Assembly: GCF_002286975.1 (NCBI RefSeq) | Contig: NZ_NSKB01000002.1 | Span: 62,001-126,000 of the forward strand | Length of the DNA stretch: 64,000 bases | Reading direction: 5' to 3' | From: Halomonas salipaludis | GTDB taxonomy: Bacteria; Pseudomonadota; Gammaproteobacteria; Pseudomonadales; Halomonadaceae | In this document: one piece after another, positions 8,987 through 18,681 of the stretch | Numbering within the stretch: position 1 is the stretch's first letter | Layout of the letters: the number at the start of each line of letters is the position of its first letter | Notes under the pieces: generated by a model | What the model saw: only the letters and a program-made list of their open reading frames with translations | Told to the model about the DNA's origin: nothing | Databases searched by the model: none | Program-made: the position numbers and the translations under genes

Positions 8987-9592
8987 TCATTCACTTTGAA
9001 ATGGCAGGCGGCCGTTGAAGGCGCGGCTGAGGGTGCCGCCGTCGACGTACTCCAGCTCGCCACCCATCGGCACGCCGTAAGCGAGGCGCGACAGCCGCAG
9101 GTCGCGGTCGGCGAGCTGCGCGGCGATGTAGTGGGCGGTGGCCTCACCCTCGACGGTAGGGTTGGTGGCCAGGATCACTTCGCTGACCGCCTCGGCGTCG
9201 ATACGCGCCTCGAGCTGGTCGAGGCCGATATCCTCGGGGCCAATGCCGTCCAGCGGCGACAGATGGCCGTGGAGCACGAAGTACTGGCCCTGATAGCCAC
9301 CGGCGTCCTCGATGGCCAGCATATCGGCCGGCGACTCGACCACGCACAGGATGCTGTCGTCGCGGCGCGGGCTGCGGCACAGCCCGCACAGCGTCTCTTC
9401 GGTCAGCGTGCGGCAGCGCTGGCAGTAGCCGACCTCATCGAGGGCTTGGGCGAGCACCGCGGCGAGGCGCTGGCCACCCTCGCGATCGCGTTCGAGCAGA
9501 TACAGCGCCATGCGCTGGGCGCTCTTGGGCCCGACCCCGGGCAGCACCCGCAGCGCCTCGAGCAGACGATCAACGAGCGGAGAAAAGCTCAT
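8987..9592 (-). CDS. recR: Recombination mediator protein RecR
   Basis: A 201-residue protein of typical RecR length. An N-terminal helix-hairpin-helix ([18 protein letters not shown]) is followed by a four-cysteine zinc finger ([16 protein letters not shown]) and a Toprim domain beginning at [15 protein letters not shown]. It works with RecF and RecO to load RecA at single-stranded gaps. Its ATG overlaps the ybaB stop by one base, giving tight coupling in the dnaX-ybaB-recR operon. Confidence 0.97.
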   Translation of the reverse strand: MSFSPLVDRLLEALRVLPGVGPKSAQRMALYLLERDREGGQRLAAVLAQALDEVGYCQRCRTLTEETLCGLCRSPRRDDSILCVVESPADMLAIEDAGGYQGQYFVLHGHLSPLDGIGPEDIGLDQLEARIDAEAVSEVILATNPTVEGEATAHYIAAQLADRDLRLSRLAYGVPMGGELEYVDGGTLSRAFNGRLPFQSE

Positions 9593-9918
9593 TAAAACGG
9601 CATCTTGAAGCCCGGCGGCAGGTTCATGCCGGCAGTGGCCTCCTCCATCCGCGCCTGGGTGTTCTCCTCGACCTTGCGCACCGCGTCATTGACCGCAGCC
9701 GCCAGCAGGTCCTCGAGCAGCTCCTTGTCCTCTTCCAGCACGCTGGGGTCGATGTCCACCTTGCTGACATCGTGACGCCCGTTCATGGTCACCTTGACCA
9801 TGCCGGCACCGGCCTCGCCGCTGACTTCGGCCTTCTGCGCCTCTTCCTGCATGCGCTGCATCTTTTCCTGCATTTCCTGGGCCTGCTTCATCAGGTTACC
9901 CATTCCGCCCTTCATCAT
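9592..9918 (-). CDS. ybaB: YbaB/EbfC family nucleoid-associated protein
   Basis: A 108-residue DNA-binding protein with the family's N-terminal amphipathic helix ([22 protein letters not shown]) and the beta core [19 protein letters not shown]. It forms dimers that bind DNA and is encoded between dnaX and recR in most gammaproteobacteria, as here. It lies 25 bases after the dnaX stop. Confidence 0.95.
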   Translation of the reverse strand: MMKGGMGNLMKQAQEMQEKMQRMQEEAQKAEVSGEAGAGMVKVTMNGRHDVSKVDIDPSVLEEDKELLEDLLAAAVNDAVRKVEENTQARMEEATAGMNLPPGFKMPF

Positions 9919-9943
9919 GGCTCATGCTCCTGGATCGAAGTGA

Positions 9944-11920
9944 TCAGCGCGCGGCCTCGCCGCTGCGCTGCTGTGGGGATACCGAGGCTTCCAGCAATCG
10001 GGCACCGAAGGCCTCGCGGAGTTCCTGTACGTGGGGGTCTGCCTCCAGCGACTTGACTGCGGCGGCATGGCGCTCGGCATTGAGGCGGTCGGCCAGCGCC
10101 CGCGGCGTCTCGATATCGGCGGGCAGCTCGCCGGGCTCGATGCTGACCTTGCGCGAAACCCCCAGCCCGAGCAGCGCCTTCTCGACCCGCTCGACGTGGA
10201 CCTCGGCATTCATCGCCGCCTGGCTGGGGTCGAGCCGCAGCTGCAGGCGCTGGCCGTCGTCATGTTCGACCAGGCAGTGGGCGGCAAGGTTGCGCGTCAG
10301 CCCACCCAGTCCCAGGTCGTCGAAACGCGCCAGCCAGGTGGCGTGGTCGAAGGTGCCGCGATGCTCGGCCGCGGGGCCGGGCTCGGCGCTCTGCGCCGCG
10401 GGCTCGACCTGCTCGGCAAGCGACGCGTCCTGCGCGGCCGTCACCTGCTCGGCCGGCGCCGCTGCGGGTATCGCCTCATCGGCGACCGGCGCGTCTTGCT
10501 CGGCTGCGGCCTGCTCGGCAGGCGCTGCAGCATGCGGCTCAACCGCCTCATGCATCGCTGCTGCCGCAGGCTGGGCAGGGGGTTCGCTCGGCATCTCCCA
10601 CGGCGGCGGCTCCACGCTCGGCGACGCGGAGGCAGCGGCTGTGTCAGCGTCGGGCCTGGGCTCGGCCGCGCCTGGTGACGGCGGCGGCGCCTCCGACGCG
10701 CTGGGCGCCGGGGGCGACGATTCGGCAGCGGCAGGCGGCGCCTGCTGGGGAGCAGGCTTGCCCTGCTGCGGCGCCGTGCCACTGATCGGCAGCGGTGTGC
10801 TGGCCGGCTTGGGCACGCCCTGGGGGCGGAAGGCCAGCATACGCAGCAGGGTCATCTCCAGCGCGGTGCGGGCATCCGGCGCGTGGTCCATGTCGCCGCG
10901 GCCCTGCAGGCCGATCTGGTAGTAGAGCTGCACGTCTTCGGCGGTAAAGCGTGCCGCCAGGGCCAGCAGCGACTCGCGGTCGCCGTGGCCGTTGTCGAGG
11001 GCGTCGGGGACCATTTGCGCCACCGCCAGGCGGTGCAGGGTGCCGAGCAGGTCGTCGAGCACGCCGGCGAAATCGGGGCCCTGCTCGGCGAGGGCCGCCA
11101 CCTCGCTGAGCACCCGGGCGGCGTCGACTTCGGCCAGCGCCTCGACCAGTGCCAGCAGATGGCGGTGGTCGAGGGTGCCGAGCATGGCCGCCACGTCGAC
11201 CTGGTGCACTGAGCCCTGGCCGAAGGCAATGGCCTGGTCGGTAAGGCTCATGGCGTCGCGCATCGAGCCGTCGGCGGCACGCCCCAGCAACCACAGCGCT
11301 GACTCGTCGAACGCCACACCTTCGGCACCCAGCACCTTGCCGAGGTGCTCGACGATGCGCTCCGGCGGCATGTTCTTGAGGGTGAACTGCAGGCAGCGCG
11401 ACAGCACCGTGACCGGCAGCTTCTGCGGATCGGTGGTGGCGAGCAGGAACTTGACGTGGGGCGGCGGCTCTTCGAGGGTCTTGAGCAGCGCATTGAAGCT
11501 GTGGGTCGAGAGCATGTGCACCTCATCGATGAGGTACACCTTGAAGCGGCCCTGGGTCGGCGCGTACTGCACGTTATCGAGCAGTTCGCGGGTGTCTTCG
11601 ACCTTGGTCCGCGAGGCGGCATCGACTTCGATCAGGTCGACGAAACGCCCCTCGTCGATGGCGCGGCAGCTCTCGCACTGGCCACAGGGGGTCGAGGTCA
11701 CGGCGCTGTCGTCGTGGCCGCCGGCGGTACAGTTGAGGCACTTGGCGAGAATCCGCGCCAGAGTGGTCTTGCCCACGCCGCGGGTACCGGTAAACAAATA
11801 GGCGTGGTGCAGGCGCCCCTGGTCGAGGGCGTTGACCAGCGCGCGCTGCACATGGTCCTGGCCGACCAGCTCGTGGAAGGTGCGCGGGCGCCACTTGCGG
11901 GCCAGTACCTGATAGCTCAT
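9944..11920 (-). CDS. dnaX: DNA polymerase III subunits gamma and tau
   Basis: A 658-residue clamp-loader ATPase. The AAA+ module opens with YQVLARKWRPRTF and carries Walker A GTRGVGKTT, a zinc site (CLNC...CGQCESC) and Walker B LIDEVHMLS. A Pro/Ala-rich linker follows (about residues 390-530), then a C-terminal domain that in tau binds DnaB and the polymerase. The ATG at 11920 was preferred to one at 12001 because it yields the canonical MSYQVLARKW start. No A-rich slippery run like that of E. coli was noticed, so a short gamma form by frameshifting is not obvious. First gene of the dnaX-ybaB-recR operon. Confidence 0.96.
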   Translation of the reverse strand: MSYQVLARKWRPRTFHELVGQDHVQRALVNALDQGRLHHAYLFTGTRGVGKTTLARILAKCLNCTAGGHDDSAVTSTPCGQCESCRAIDEGRFVDLIEVDAASRTKVEDTRELLDNVQYAPTQGRFKVYLIDEVHMLSTHSFNALLKTLEEPPPHVKFLLATTDPQKLPVTVLSRCLQFTLKNMPPERIVEHLGKVLGAEGVAFDESALWLLGRAADGSMRDAMSLTDQAIAFGQGSVHQVDVAAMLGTLDHRHLLALVEALAEVDAARVLSEVAALAEQGPDFAGVLDDLLGTLHRLAVAQMVPDALDNGHGDRESLLALAARFTAEDVQLYYQIGLQGRGDMDHAPDARTALEMTLLRMLAFRPQGVPKPASTPLPISGTAPQQGKPAPQQAPPAAAESSPPAPSASEAPPPSPGAAEPRPDADTAAASASPSVEPPPWEMPSEPPAQPAAAAMHEAVEPHAAAPAEQAAAEQDAPVADEAIPAAAPAEQVTAAQDASLAEQVEPAAQSAEPGPAAEHRGTFDHATWLARFDDLGLGGLTRNLAAHCLVEHDDGQRLQLRLDPSQAAMNAEVHVERVEKALLGLGVSRKVSIEPGELPADIETPRALADRLNAERHAAAVKSLEADPHVQELREAFGARLLEASVSPQQRSGEAAR

Positions 11921-12071
11921 TGCGGGCAGAATCCTTGCGGCCGGGTTCACGACGAAGATGGCGCCTAGCCGAGGCCGGCAAGCGCTGTCATGACAGGGCA
12001 TTCATTCTAGCGGCTGGGACTCGCAGGGGAAAGCGACAGCGCCAGGCAGCCGGAACCGACCACCCAGAATG

Positions 12072-12185
12072 GAGGTGGCCCCCGACAGCCACATCCCGGC
12101 ACACGCAGCCACCACTACCGTTGCTCCCTTCCGGGCCTGGCGGGGTTCGCAGTTTAGCGTTGCGGGAGGACCGACGAGGGCCACC
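12072..12185 (-). ncRNA. ffs: Signal recognition particle 4.5S RNA
   Basis: On the minus strand a long hairpin opens with GGTGGCCCTCGTCGG and closes with CCGACAGGGGGCCACC read on the complementary arm. The highly conserved apical part contains CGGAAGGGAGCA, which matches the GGAA tetraloop and Ffh-binding symmetric/asymmetric loops of bacterial SRP RNA, and the family piece CTCCCGCAACGC. It is about 114 nucleotides, the usual small-SRP-RNA length. It lies upstream of dnaX. The ends are assigned from the terminal stem to within a few bases. Confidence 0.93.
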
Positions 12186-12429
12186 ATAACGTTCGACGTC
12201 CGACGTGACATTTACAGCGAATGGTTACGTCATCGGGCCGAGCGAGGCGCACTATAACAGCGCCCCCACGGCCTCGCAACCGCATCGTCTTGCACGCTGC
12301 CCTTGCCCGCCACCTGCGTCCTAGCCTCACGTCTCCATGCCGCTTGGCAGGCCCGCTGGCTATCAAGTTCGTGTCACAAGGTGTAGCGTATAGAGTCATG
12401 TTCAACCAATTTCCAACGGAGGCACTACC

Positions 12430-13653
12430 ATGACCAAGGATCCCAACAAGGGCTATATCGCGCTTCTGGGCTGGAGCTTGAGTGCGGTAGAAGCCGCCGA
12501 AAACTTCGACCGCCGTTACGTGGTAGTGGCCCCGGACTGGGCCGAGGAATATTGCGAGAAGCACGATATACCCTACCTATCGTGGAACTTCGAGCGCCTG
12601 AACGACCGTTCCATGGAGATCGCCGAAACGCTGCAGGAGATGGGCGTCGACGTGGCCATCCCGCTGTATGAAGAGACCGTCGAGTGGGCTGGGGCGATCA
12701 ACTCGGTATTGCTCGACAACCCGCGTCTTTATGGCCAGTCGCTGCTGCTGCGCGACAAGGCGCTGATGAAGCGCCGTGCCCAGCTCGGCGGCATTCGCGT
12801 GGGTATCTTCGAGGAAGCCCACGACAAAGAAGATGTGGTGCGCTTCCTCAAGCGCGTCAACCAGACCCTGCTCAAGCTCGACGGTGACCCCAACGACCCG
12901 ATCCACCTCAAGGCCTTCGACAAGGCCGGCTGCCTCGGTCACCGGGTGATCCGTACCCCAGACGAGGTGGATTCGATCCCCGACGAGGAGTTCCCGGTGC
13001 TCATGGAGTCCCACCTCGATGGCTGGGAGTTCGCCGTCGAGGCCTGGATCCACAACGGCAAGATCGTCTTCCTCAACATCTCCGAGTACGTGACCCTGGG
13101 CTACTCGGTGTTCGTCCCGGCCTCGCCGGAGCTGGAGCGCTATCGCCCCCAGATCACCGCGCAGATCGAGAAACTGATCAAGACCTTCGACATCGAGTTC
13201 GGGCTGATCCACCCCGAGTACTTCGTCACCAGCGACGGTGAGATGTACTTCGGCGAAGTCGCCTACCGCCCGCCGGGCTTCAAGGTCTTCGAACTGCTCG
13301 AGCGGGTCTACGGCTTCAACGCCTATCAGGCCTCGATGCTGGTGTTCGACCCCAAGGCCAGCACCGAGGAGGTCAAGGCATTCTTCCCCAGGGAGGTCGA
13401 GGATGCCAACGGCTATGCCGGCTGCTTCGGCGTCTACCCGCGTCGCCGCGTGGTCAGCCGCCTGGAGATCCCCGAAGAGGTCGAGGACCACCCCTACTTC
13501 GAGTCCCACGAGCTGACGCCGCCAATGGAAGAGACGGTGACCAAGCGTACCGCCTTCGGCACCCACTGGGGGCTGATCTACTTCAAGGGCGAGGATCCTC
13601 ATCAGCTGCGTGACCTGCTCAAGCACCAGGAGGGTCTGGACTTCTATGTATAA
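12430..13653 (+). CDS. ATP-grasp domain enzyme, unknown substrate
   Basis: A 407-residue protein with an N-terminal Rossmann-like part (YIALLGWSLSAVEAAENF), a central nucleotide-binding region and the C-terminal ATP-grasp core: PVLMESHLDGWEFAVEAW supplies the acidic hinge, and HPEYFVTSDGEMYFGEVAYRPPG resembles the metal-binding E-x-N-x-R loop, with Tyr where Asn is usual. Such enzymes join a carboxylate to an amine or thiol using ATP. It resembles the biotin-carboxylase/carnosine-synthase branch more than RimK. GGAG seven bases before the ATG sets the start. The next gene follows by 31 bases and encodes a candidate papain-like protein, so a ligase-hydrolase pair is plausible. The substrate cannot be inferred. 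Confidence 0.78.
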   Translation: MTKDPNKGYIALLGWSLSAVEAAENFDRRYVVVAPDWAEEYCEKHDIPYLSWNFERLNDRSMEIAETLQEMGVDVAIPLYEETVEWAGAINSVLLDNPRLYGQSLLLRDKALMKRRAQLGGIRVGIFEEAHDKEDVVRFLKRVNQTLLKLDGDPNDPIHLKAFDKAGCLGHRVIRTPDEVDSIPDEEFPVLMESHLDGWEFAVEAWIHNGKIVFLNISEYVTLGYSVFVPASPELERYRPQITAQIEKLIKTFDIEFGLIHPEYFVTSDGEMYFGEVAYRPPGFKVFELLERVYGFNAYQASMLVFDPKASTEEVKAFFPREVEDANGYAGCFGVYPRRRVVSRLEIPEEVEDHPYFESHELTPPMEETVTKRTAFGTHWGLIYFKGEDPHQLRDLLKHQEGLDFYV

Positions 13654-13684
13654 TCCCTGGCAGAAACCGGGATAAGGAGTCGGT

Positions 13685-15730
13685 GTGAGCGAGCACCCTG
13701 ATACGAACAGTGCAACACAACCCCCAACCGACGGGGACAAGCTGACCGGCCTGCTGGCCAAGCTGGACGAAGCGATACAGCTGCTCGATACGGCCCGCGA
13801 GTTCGCCAAGCCAGGCAAGCTGGGGCGGGTGCTCGATACGGCGCGCCGGGTCATGATGCAGCCCGGCGGCTGTGCCGCGGTGGAAGCCCGCGCCGAGGCG
13901 CTGGAGTCGGCTGGAGTGTTCGTCGGCTCCGACTGGGCAACACCGCAGTACCTGGTGCCCTCGCTGACCACCTACGCGCTGAAGAGCGCCGATCCCAACA
14001 GCGTGGTCATCGAGTCGCTCAGCGAACTGCGCCTGCTGGCGGTGGCCATGGGCGATTACCAGCACCCGCTGATCTCCGCCGAACAGGCCCACCACTACCT
14101 GACCCAGGTGATGGCGCTGAACCTGTGGCTGCTGTTCGGTGCACCCAGCGAAGCCGAGCGCGAGACCCAGGGGCGCCTGGCACAGTTGCCCCGCCTGCTG
14201 TTTCAGCACCTCGCCGAGCGCATCGGTTACGAACATATCGTCGACCAGCTGATCGATGAAATATGGCGCATCCTGCGCCAGCGCCCCCTGCAGGTCGAAC
14301 CGGTCAAGCAGATGATCACCCAGATCGCCATCTGCCAGGCCAACCCGGCCATCGACCTGGGGGCCAGCGGCCAGGGCGCAGACCGCCTGGTCAGTTCGCT
14401 GTTCGGACCGACCCAGGCATGCCGCGAAGATCCGGGTATCGATATCTACCGGCAGCGGCTGGAGAGCATGGACCAGGCCGCCCTGCAGTACGAGGCCAGC
14501 GGCTTTGCCCGCGCCATGCACGACACCGGCCTGGTCTCGCCCTACCACAGCGTACTGATGCGCCACCTGCTCGAGCATAGCGACCACCTGCTGGCCGAGG
14601 CGCTGGGGCTCTCCTCCACCGGCCGCGACTGCCTGATGTGCTATCGCGAGCTGGTCCATGCGCTGATCCGCGGTGGCGTCTACCCGGCCACGCCGCAGGC
14701 CATCTACGGCCTGGCGCTGCTGCTCGAGCGCGGCATTCTCTATCAGCCGCCGGTCGCACCGGCCATGTGGCGCCAGCTCGGATTAACGCTTTCGGAGTGG
14801 TCGCAGCAGCGCCTGAAGATGGCCCACGGCGACGCGGTCTCACCGCGCGCGCGGCTGCTAGAGGGCGTGCTGTGCATGCTGGGGCTGCCCCTCGGCGTGG
14901 GCCAGGGCAACAACCCCACCTGTCAGTCGGCTCGCGCGCTGTCGATGTGGGCCTACAACGATCCTGACTATCTGCTGCAGATGGTCGCCTGGGCGGCGCG
15001 TGACGACGAGATCATAATGCACTTCGAGGGCCAGCCGATCTCGTCCCGCGAGAGCCTCTCTGGGGTTGCCACCGAACTGCCCATGGATCTGGATGCGGTG
15101 TCGCTGTTGGTGGTACCTCACCTCGATCGCATCTACGCCGAGATGGGGCGGCGCTGCATCGGCCGCGACGGCGACCCACACCGCTGGGTCAACCCCGAGT
15201 TCCACGGCTGGTGGTCGGGCCGCGGCTTTCGCATCAACGTCGAGGTGGCAACCGGTCAACTGGCAGACCTCGAGGACTTCCTGCGTCACTTCTATGCTGC
15301 TTACCACCCCTACTACAACGGCAACCAGCCACTGATCCACCCGCAGCCGGCGGGTATCGCCGTGACCGACAGCGCGGCACGCTTCATCGGCTGGCACGCC
15401 ATCACCCTGCTGCGCGTCAACCTCGACCCCCAGGACGTGATGCGTGTCTACTTCTACAATCCCAACAACGACAGCGGCCAGGACTGGGGCGATGGCGTCA
15501 AGGTCAGCACTGCCGGCCAAGGCGAACGCTTCGGCGAGGCCTCGCTGCCCTTCGAGCAGCTCGCCTCGCGGCTGTATATCTTCCATTTCGATCCGCTCGA
15601 GCGCGGCGAACTGGCCACCATCACCCAGCAGGAGCTCGACCGGGTGATCGGCCACGTGCACCGCAGCTGGGGCGCCGGCCGGGTGCCGGCCACCGACCTG
15701 CAGGCCAGTCCCGGGATCGACGGCGCCTGA
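13685..15730 (+). CDS. Large protein with candidate papain-like Cys/His/Asn catalytic region
   Basis: A 681-residue protein starting at GTG, with AAGGAG just upstream. Residues 1 to about 390 are mostly helical with no family I recognise. The C-terminal third carries a papain-like order of residues: Gln407 and Cys413 in GQGNNPTCQSARALSMW, His571 in GWHAITLLRV, and Asn592 in YFYNPNNDSGQDWG, the last resembling the NSWG segment of cysteine peptidases. A peptidase, amidase or acyltransferase of the papain/transglutaminase-like fold is the inference. No signal peptide is seen, so a cytoplasmic location is likely. It is probably co-transcribed with the ATP-grasp gene. Assignment of the triad is by eye and needs structure prediction. 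Confidence 0.6.
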   Translation: MSEHPDTNSATQPPTDGDKLTGLLAKLDEAIQLLDTAREFAKPGKLGRVLDTARRVMMQPGGCAAVEARAEALESAGVFVGSDWATPQYLVPSLTTYALKSADPNSVVIESLSELRLLAVAMGDYQHPLISAEQAHHYLTQVMALNLWLLFGAPSEAERETQGRLAQLPRLLFQHLAERIGYEHIVDQLIDEIWRILRQRPLQVEPVKQMITQIAICQANPAIDLGASGQGADRLVSSLFGPTQACREDPGIDIYRQRLESMDQAALQYEASGFARAMHDTGLVSPYHSVLMRHLLEHSDHLLAEALGLSSTGRDCLMCYRELVHALIRGGVYPATPQAIYGLALLLERGILYQPPVAPAMWRQLGLTLSEWSQQRLKMAHGDAVSPRARLLEGVLCMLGLPLGVGQGNNPTCQSARALSMWAYNDPDYLLQMVAWAARDDEIIMHFEGQPISSRESLSGVATELPMDLDAVSLLVVPHLDRIYAEMGRRCIGRDGDPHRWVNPEFHGWWSGRGFRINVEVATGQLADLEDFLRHFYAAYHPYYNGNQPLIHPQPAGIAVTDSAARFIGWHAITLLRVNLDPQDVMRVYFYNPNNDSGQDWGDGVKVSTAGQGERFGEASLPFEQLASRLYIFHFDPLERGELATITQQELDRVIGHVHRSWGAGRVPATDLQASPGIDGA

Positions 15731-16807
15731 TCACCGCTTGCCCGGCGGCGGCGCTGCCGCCCGCCGGGCAGTGTCAGCGCCGGGCGTCGGGTAGCGCCGC
15801 GCCAGATAGCGTGCCCAGAACGGCGCCACGACCATCAGTGCCACCATGCGCAGGATATGGTGAAAAGCGACGAACACCGGGTCGATGTCGAGCGCCACCG
15901 CGAGTATCGCCATCTCACCGATGCCACCTGGCGCCAGGGCCAGCAGCGCCACGTCCCGCGGCACCCCCAGCAGGCGATGGATGACTTCGGCGAACACCCC
16001 CAGCACCAGCAGTGCCAGCAGCGTCGCCAGGGCGGCCTGCCACAGGTACTTGCCGAAGCGGCGCCGCGACAGCCCGCGAAACTTGCAGCCGATGGCGCTA
16101 CCCAGCCCCCACAACATCACGTTCATGCCCCACTCCGGCAGCTGCAGGCTGGCCAGGTCGCTGCCCGAGAGCAGCGCGGCGAAGGCCAGTGGCGCCAGCA
16201 GCGAGGCACTCGGCAGCCGCAGCCAGTTGCCCAGCGGGATCACCAGCGGTAGCGCCAGCAGCATCCATAGATGGGTCGCCGGCTGGCTCTCCGCCGCTTG
16301 CGCCGCTGTGCCGCCCTCAAAGGCCCAGAACAGCGGCGGCAGCAGCAGGATGACCAGGACGATGCGCAGCGACTGAGCCACCGCGACCCGCTGCGGATCG
16401 CCACCGCATTTCTCGCCGAGCAGGATCATGGTCGGCATCGCTCCCGGGGCCGCGGCAAACCAGGCGCTGACCGGATCGAAGCCGCAGCGCCGGTACCAGG
16501 CCGCCGCCACCGCCGTGGACGCCGCCACCCCGATCAGCAGCAGTGCCGCCGACAGCGGCCAGTCGAGCAGCCGCTCGGCCAGCTGCGGGGTGACCTGGCT
16601 GCCCAGCACCAGCCCCATCACGCCGAGGAAAGCCTCACGCAGGCCCTCCGGCACGCGCACGTCGATGCCACGCCCGGAGGCGAGCAGATTCGCGACCAGC
16701 GGGCCCAGCATCCACGGCAGCGGCAGGTTGAGCAGCGCGAACAGCAGCCCGCCCAGCGCCCCGATCGCAAGCGCACGTAGCAGGGCCTTCAGCGAGGCAT
16801 GTGACAC
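15731..16807 (-). CDS. AbrB family putative membrane transporter (COG3180)
   Basis: A 358-residue polytopic protein with about ten membrane helices and two repeated halves, each with a PxxMLGP-like element (LPLPWMLGPLVANLLASGRGI near residue 30) and an APGAMPTMILLGE / APGGIGEMAILAV element. This is the AbrB (PF05145) family, often misnamed as ammonia monooxygenase or transcriptional regulator. The start is GTG at 16807 after GGAGGGG. It is convergent with the 681-residue gene, their stops abutting. The substrate is unknown. Confidence 0.85.
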   Translation of the reverse strand: MSHASLKALLRALAIGALGGLLFALLNLPLPWMLGPLVANLLASGRGIDVRVPEGLREAFLGVMGLVLGSQVTPQLAERLLDWPLSAALLLIGVAASTAVAAAWYRRCGFDPVSAWFAAAPGAMPTMILLGEKCGGDPQRVAVAQSLRIVLVILLLPPLFWAFEGGTAAQAAESQPATHLWMLLALPLVIPLGNWLRLPSASLLAPLAFAALLSGSDLASLQLPEWGMNVMLWGLGSAIGCKFRGLSRRRFGKYLWQAALATLLALLVLGVFAEVIHRLLGVPRDVALLALAPGGIGEMAILAVALDIDPVFVAFHHILRMVALMVVAPFWARYLARRYPTPGADTARRAAAPPPGKR

Positions 16808-16914
16808 CCCCCCTCCTTAATTAACCGGCTAACGAATCCTCAGTATTACACGTTCGGCGCCAGACGTTGACAGTGGCGCTATAATCGACGCCGATATCGT
16901 CCCAGGAAACCGCC

Positions 16915-17697
16915 ATGCCGCGTCTCGATCAGCTTCTCGTCAGCCAGGGTCTGGCCCGCACACGCACCCGCGCCCAGCGCCTGATACGGCACGGCCGGGT
17001 CAGCCTCGAGGACGACGGCCGGGTCTTGAGCAAGCCCAGCGAGAAGCTGGCCGACGACGTGCGCCTGCGGGTCGAGGCCGACCCCGAGGAGCGCTATGTG
17101 TCACGCGCCGGCCTCAAGCTCGAGGCGCTACTCGACCGCCTGGGGCTGCGCCTGGAGGGACGCGTGGTGCTGGATGTGGGCCAGTCCACCGGTGGCTTCA
17201 GCGACTGCGCGCTGCAATACGGCGCCCACCATGTGATCGGCGTGGAGGTGGGCCACGGCCAGCTCGACCCGGCGCTGCGCGACGACCCGCGGGTGACCTG
17301 CCTGGAGGGGCTCAACGCCCGGTCCATGGCCGGCGATGCGCGTCTGGCCGCAGCCCTCGCCGCCCAGGCGCCGGCCGGCCTCGACTGCGCGGTAATGGAC
17401 GTGTCGTTCATTTCGCAGACGCTGATCCTGCCTCAGCTGACCGCGTTGCTGGCCCCGGGCGGCGAGCTGCTGAGCCTGGTCAAGCCGCAGTTCGAGGTCG
17501 GCCGCGGCGGCGTCAATGCCCGCGGCATCGTCAGCGAGCCGGCGCGCTACGCCGAGGTCGAGGCGCGCATCCGCGACTGTTGCGCGGCCCACGACCTGTA
17601 CATCCGCCACTGGCAGGAGAGCCCGCTGCGCGGCGGCGACGGCAACCGCGAGTTCCTGCTCCACGCGGAGCGACAGGCTGCACCGCAGACGACCTGA
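16915..17697 (+). CDS. tlyA: TlyA family RNA methyltransferase / S4-FtsJ protein
   Basis: A 260-residue protein with an S4 RNA-binding domain at residues 1-65 (RLDQLLVSQGLARTRTRAQRLI) and a Rossmann methyltransferase domain of the FtsJ type. SAM motif I reads DVGQSTGGFSDCALQYGA, and DVSFISQTLILP and VKPQFEVGRGGV are the other family blocks. TlyA proteins methylate ribosomal RNA 2'-O positions in some bacteria. The specificity here is inferred from the family only. The gene stands alone, divergent from the AbrB-type transporter gene. Confidence 0.88.
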   Translation: MPRLDQLLVSQGLARTRTRAQRLIRHGRVSLEDDGRVLSKPSEKLADDVRLRVEADPEERYVSRAGLKLEALLDRLGLRLEGRVVLDVGQSTGGFSDCALQYGAHHVIGVEVGHGQLDPALRDDPRVTCLEGLNARSMAGDARLAAALAAQAPAGLDCAVMDVSFISQTLILPQLTALLAPGGELLSLVKPQFEVGRGGVNARGIVSEPARYAEVEARIRDCCAAHDLYIRHWQESPLRGGDGNREFLLHAERQAAPQTT

Positions 17698-17720
17698 ATA
17701 ACGCCGCGCGTCGATAAGCG

Positions 17721-18662
17721 TCAGGCGTCATCCGCCCGGTTGATCAGCGCCTCCCGGCTGGCGAAGTCCTCCTCGGCAATCCGCTCATCGAGAAAGTCGA
17801 GCAGCGCCCGCACCGCCGGCAACAGCCCACGCCGAGAGGGAAAGACCGCATGCAGGATCCCGCCCCGGGGTTCCCACCCCGGCAGAACATCTACCAGCCG
17901 CCCCACCCGGATATCCTGGGCACCCACCAGTAGTCCCAGCTTGACCACCCCGAGTCCCTCGAGCGCCGCGGCATGCAGGGTTTCGGCGCTATCGGTGACC
18001 AGGCGAGGGTGGTGGGGAATCTGCGCATTGGCGCCATCGGGCCCCACCAGGTCCCAACAGTGGCGATGGTCATGCTGCTCGAAGTCGAGGCTCGGCAACT
18101 CGGCCAGGTCCGCCGGGCTGCGCGGCCGCGGCCGGTCATCGAACAGACCGGGAGCGGCCATCAGCCGCTGAGGGCTCGACGCCAGCATCTTCATGGTCAG
18201 GTCGCTGTCCTCCAGGGGCGGGAAACGCACCCGAATCGCCAGGTCGAAGCCCTCCTTGACCACGTCCACGCGACGGCTGGTGGCCTCCACCTGCACCTCC
18301 ACCTTGGGGCACTGCGCCATGAAGCGCACCAGCAGTGGCGTGATCAGATAGTGCAGCACGCTGGGCGAGCAGCTTAGCCGTACCGTGCCCTGGGGCTCAA
18401 CGTGATGACGCTGGATCAGCTCCTCGGCGGCCTCCGCCTCCACCAGCATGGCCAGGCAGTGGCGATAGTAGGCTTGCCCCAGCTCGGTGACCGAGAAGTG
18501 GCGAGTGGAGCGCTGGATCAAGCGGGTGGCGAGGCGCTCCTCGAGCTGAGTGATTCGCCGGCTCAGCTTCGACTTGGGAATGCCCAGGGCGCGCCCGGCC
18601 GGGGCGAAGCCGCCATGATCCACCACCTGCACGAAGTAGTAGAGGTCGTTAAGATCCCGCAT
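17721..18662 (-). CDS. LysR family transcriptional regulator
   Basis: A 313-residue regulator with an N-terminal winged helix-turn-helix (RDLNDLYYFVQVVDHGGFAPAGRALGIPKSKLSRRI in pieces) and a periplasmic-binding-like effector domain from about residue 90. The AAGRALG...SRRI spacing is typical of the CrgA/DsdC-like LysR branch that regulates a divergent neighbour. It is divergent from the pirin operon, with a 120-base intergenic region holding a perfect palindrome. The effector is unknown. Confidence 0.92.
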   Translation of the reverse strand: MRDLNDLYYFVQVVDHGGFAPAGRALGIPKSKLSRRITQLEERLATRLIQRSTRHFSVTELGQAYYRHCLAMLVEAEAAEELIQRHHVEPQGTVRLSCSPSVLHYLITPLLVRFMAQCPKVEVQVEATSRRVDVVKEGFDLAIRVRFPPLEDSDLTMKMLASSPQRLMAAPGLFDDRPRPRSPADLAELPSLDFEQHDHRHCWDLVGPDGANAQIPHHPRLVTDSAETLHAAALEGLGVVKLGLLVGAQDIRVGRLVDVLPGWEPRGGILHAVFPSRRGLLPAVRALLDFLDERIAEEDFASREALINRADDA

Positions 18663-18681
18663 CCTACTGTCCTATTATTGA

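Noticed and set aside
9944-10900. Programmed frameshift site for a short DnaX (gamma)
   Set aside because: No A-rich slippery heptamer was noticed in the relevant part; would need a directed scan.
10031-10922. Plus-strand frames opposite dnaX
   Set aside because: Antisense to the Pro/Ala-rich linker of dnaX; low complexity, no domain.
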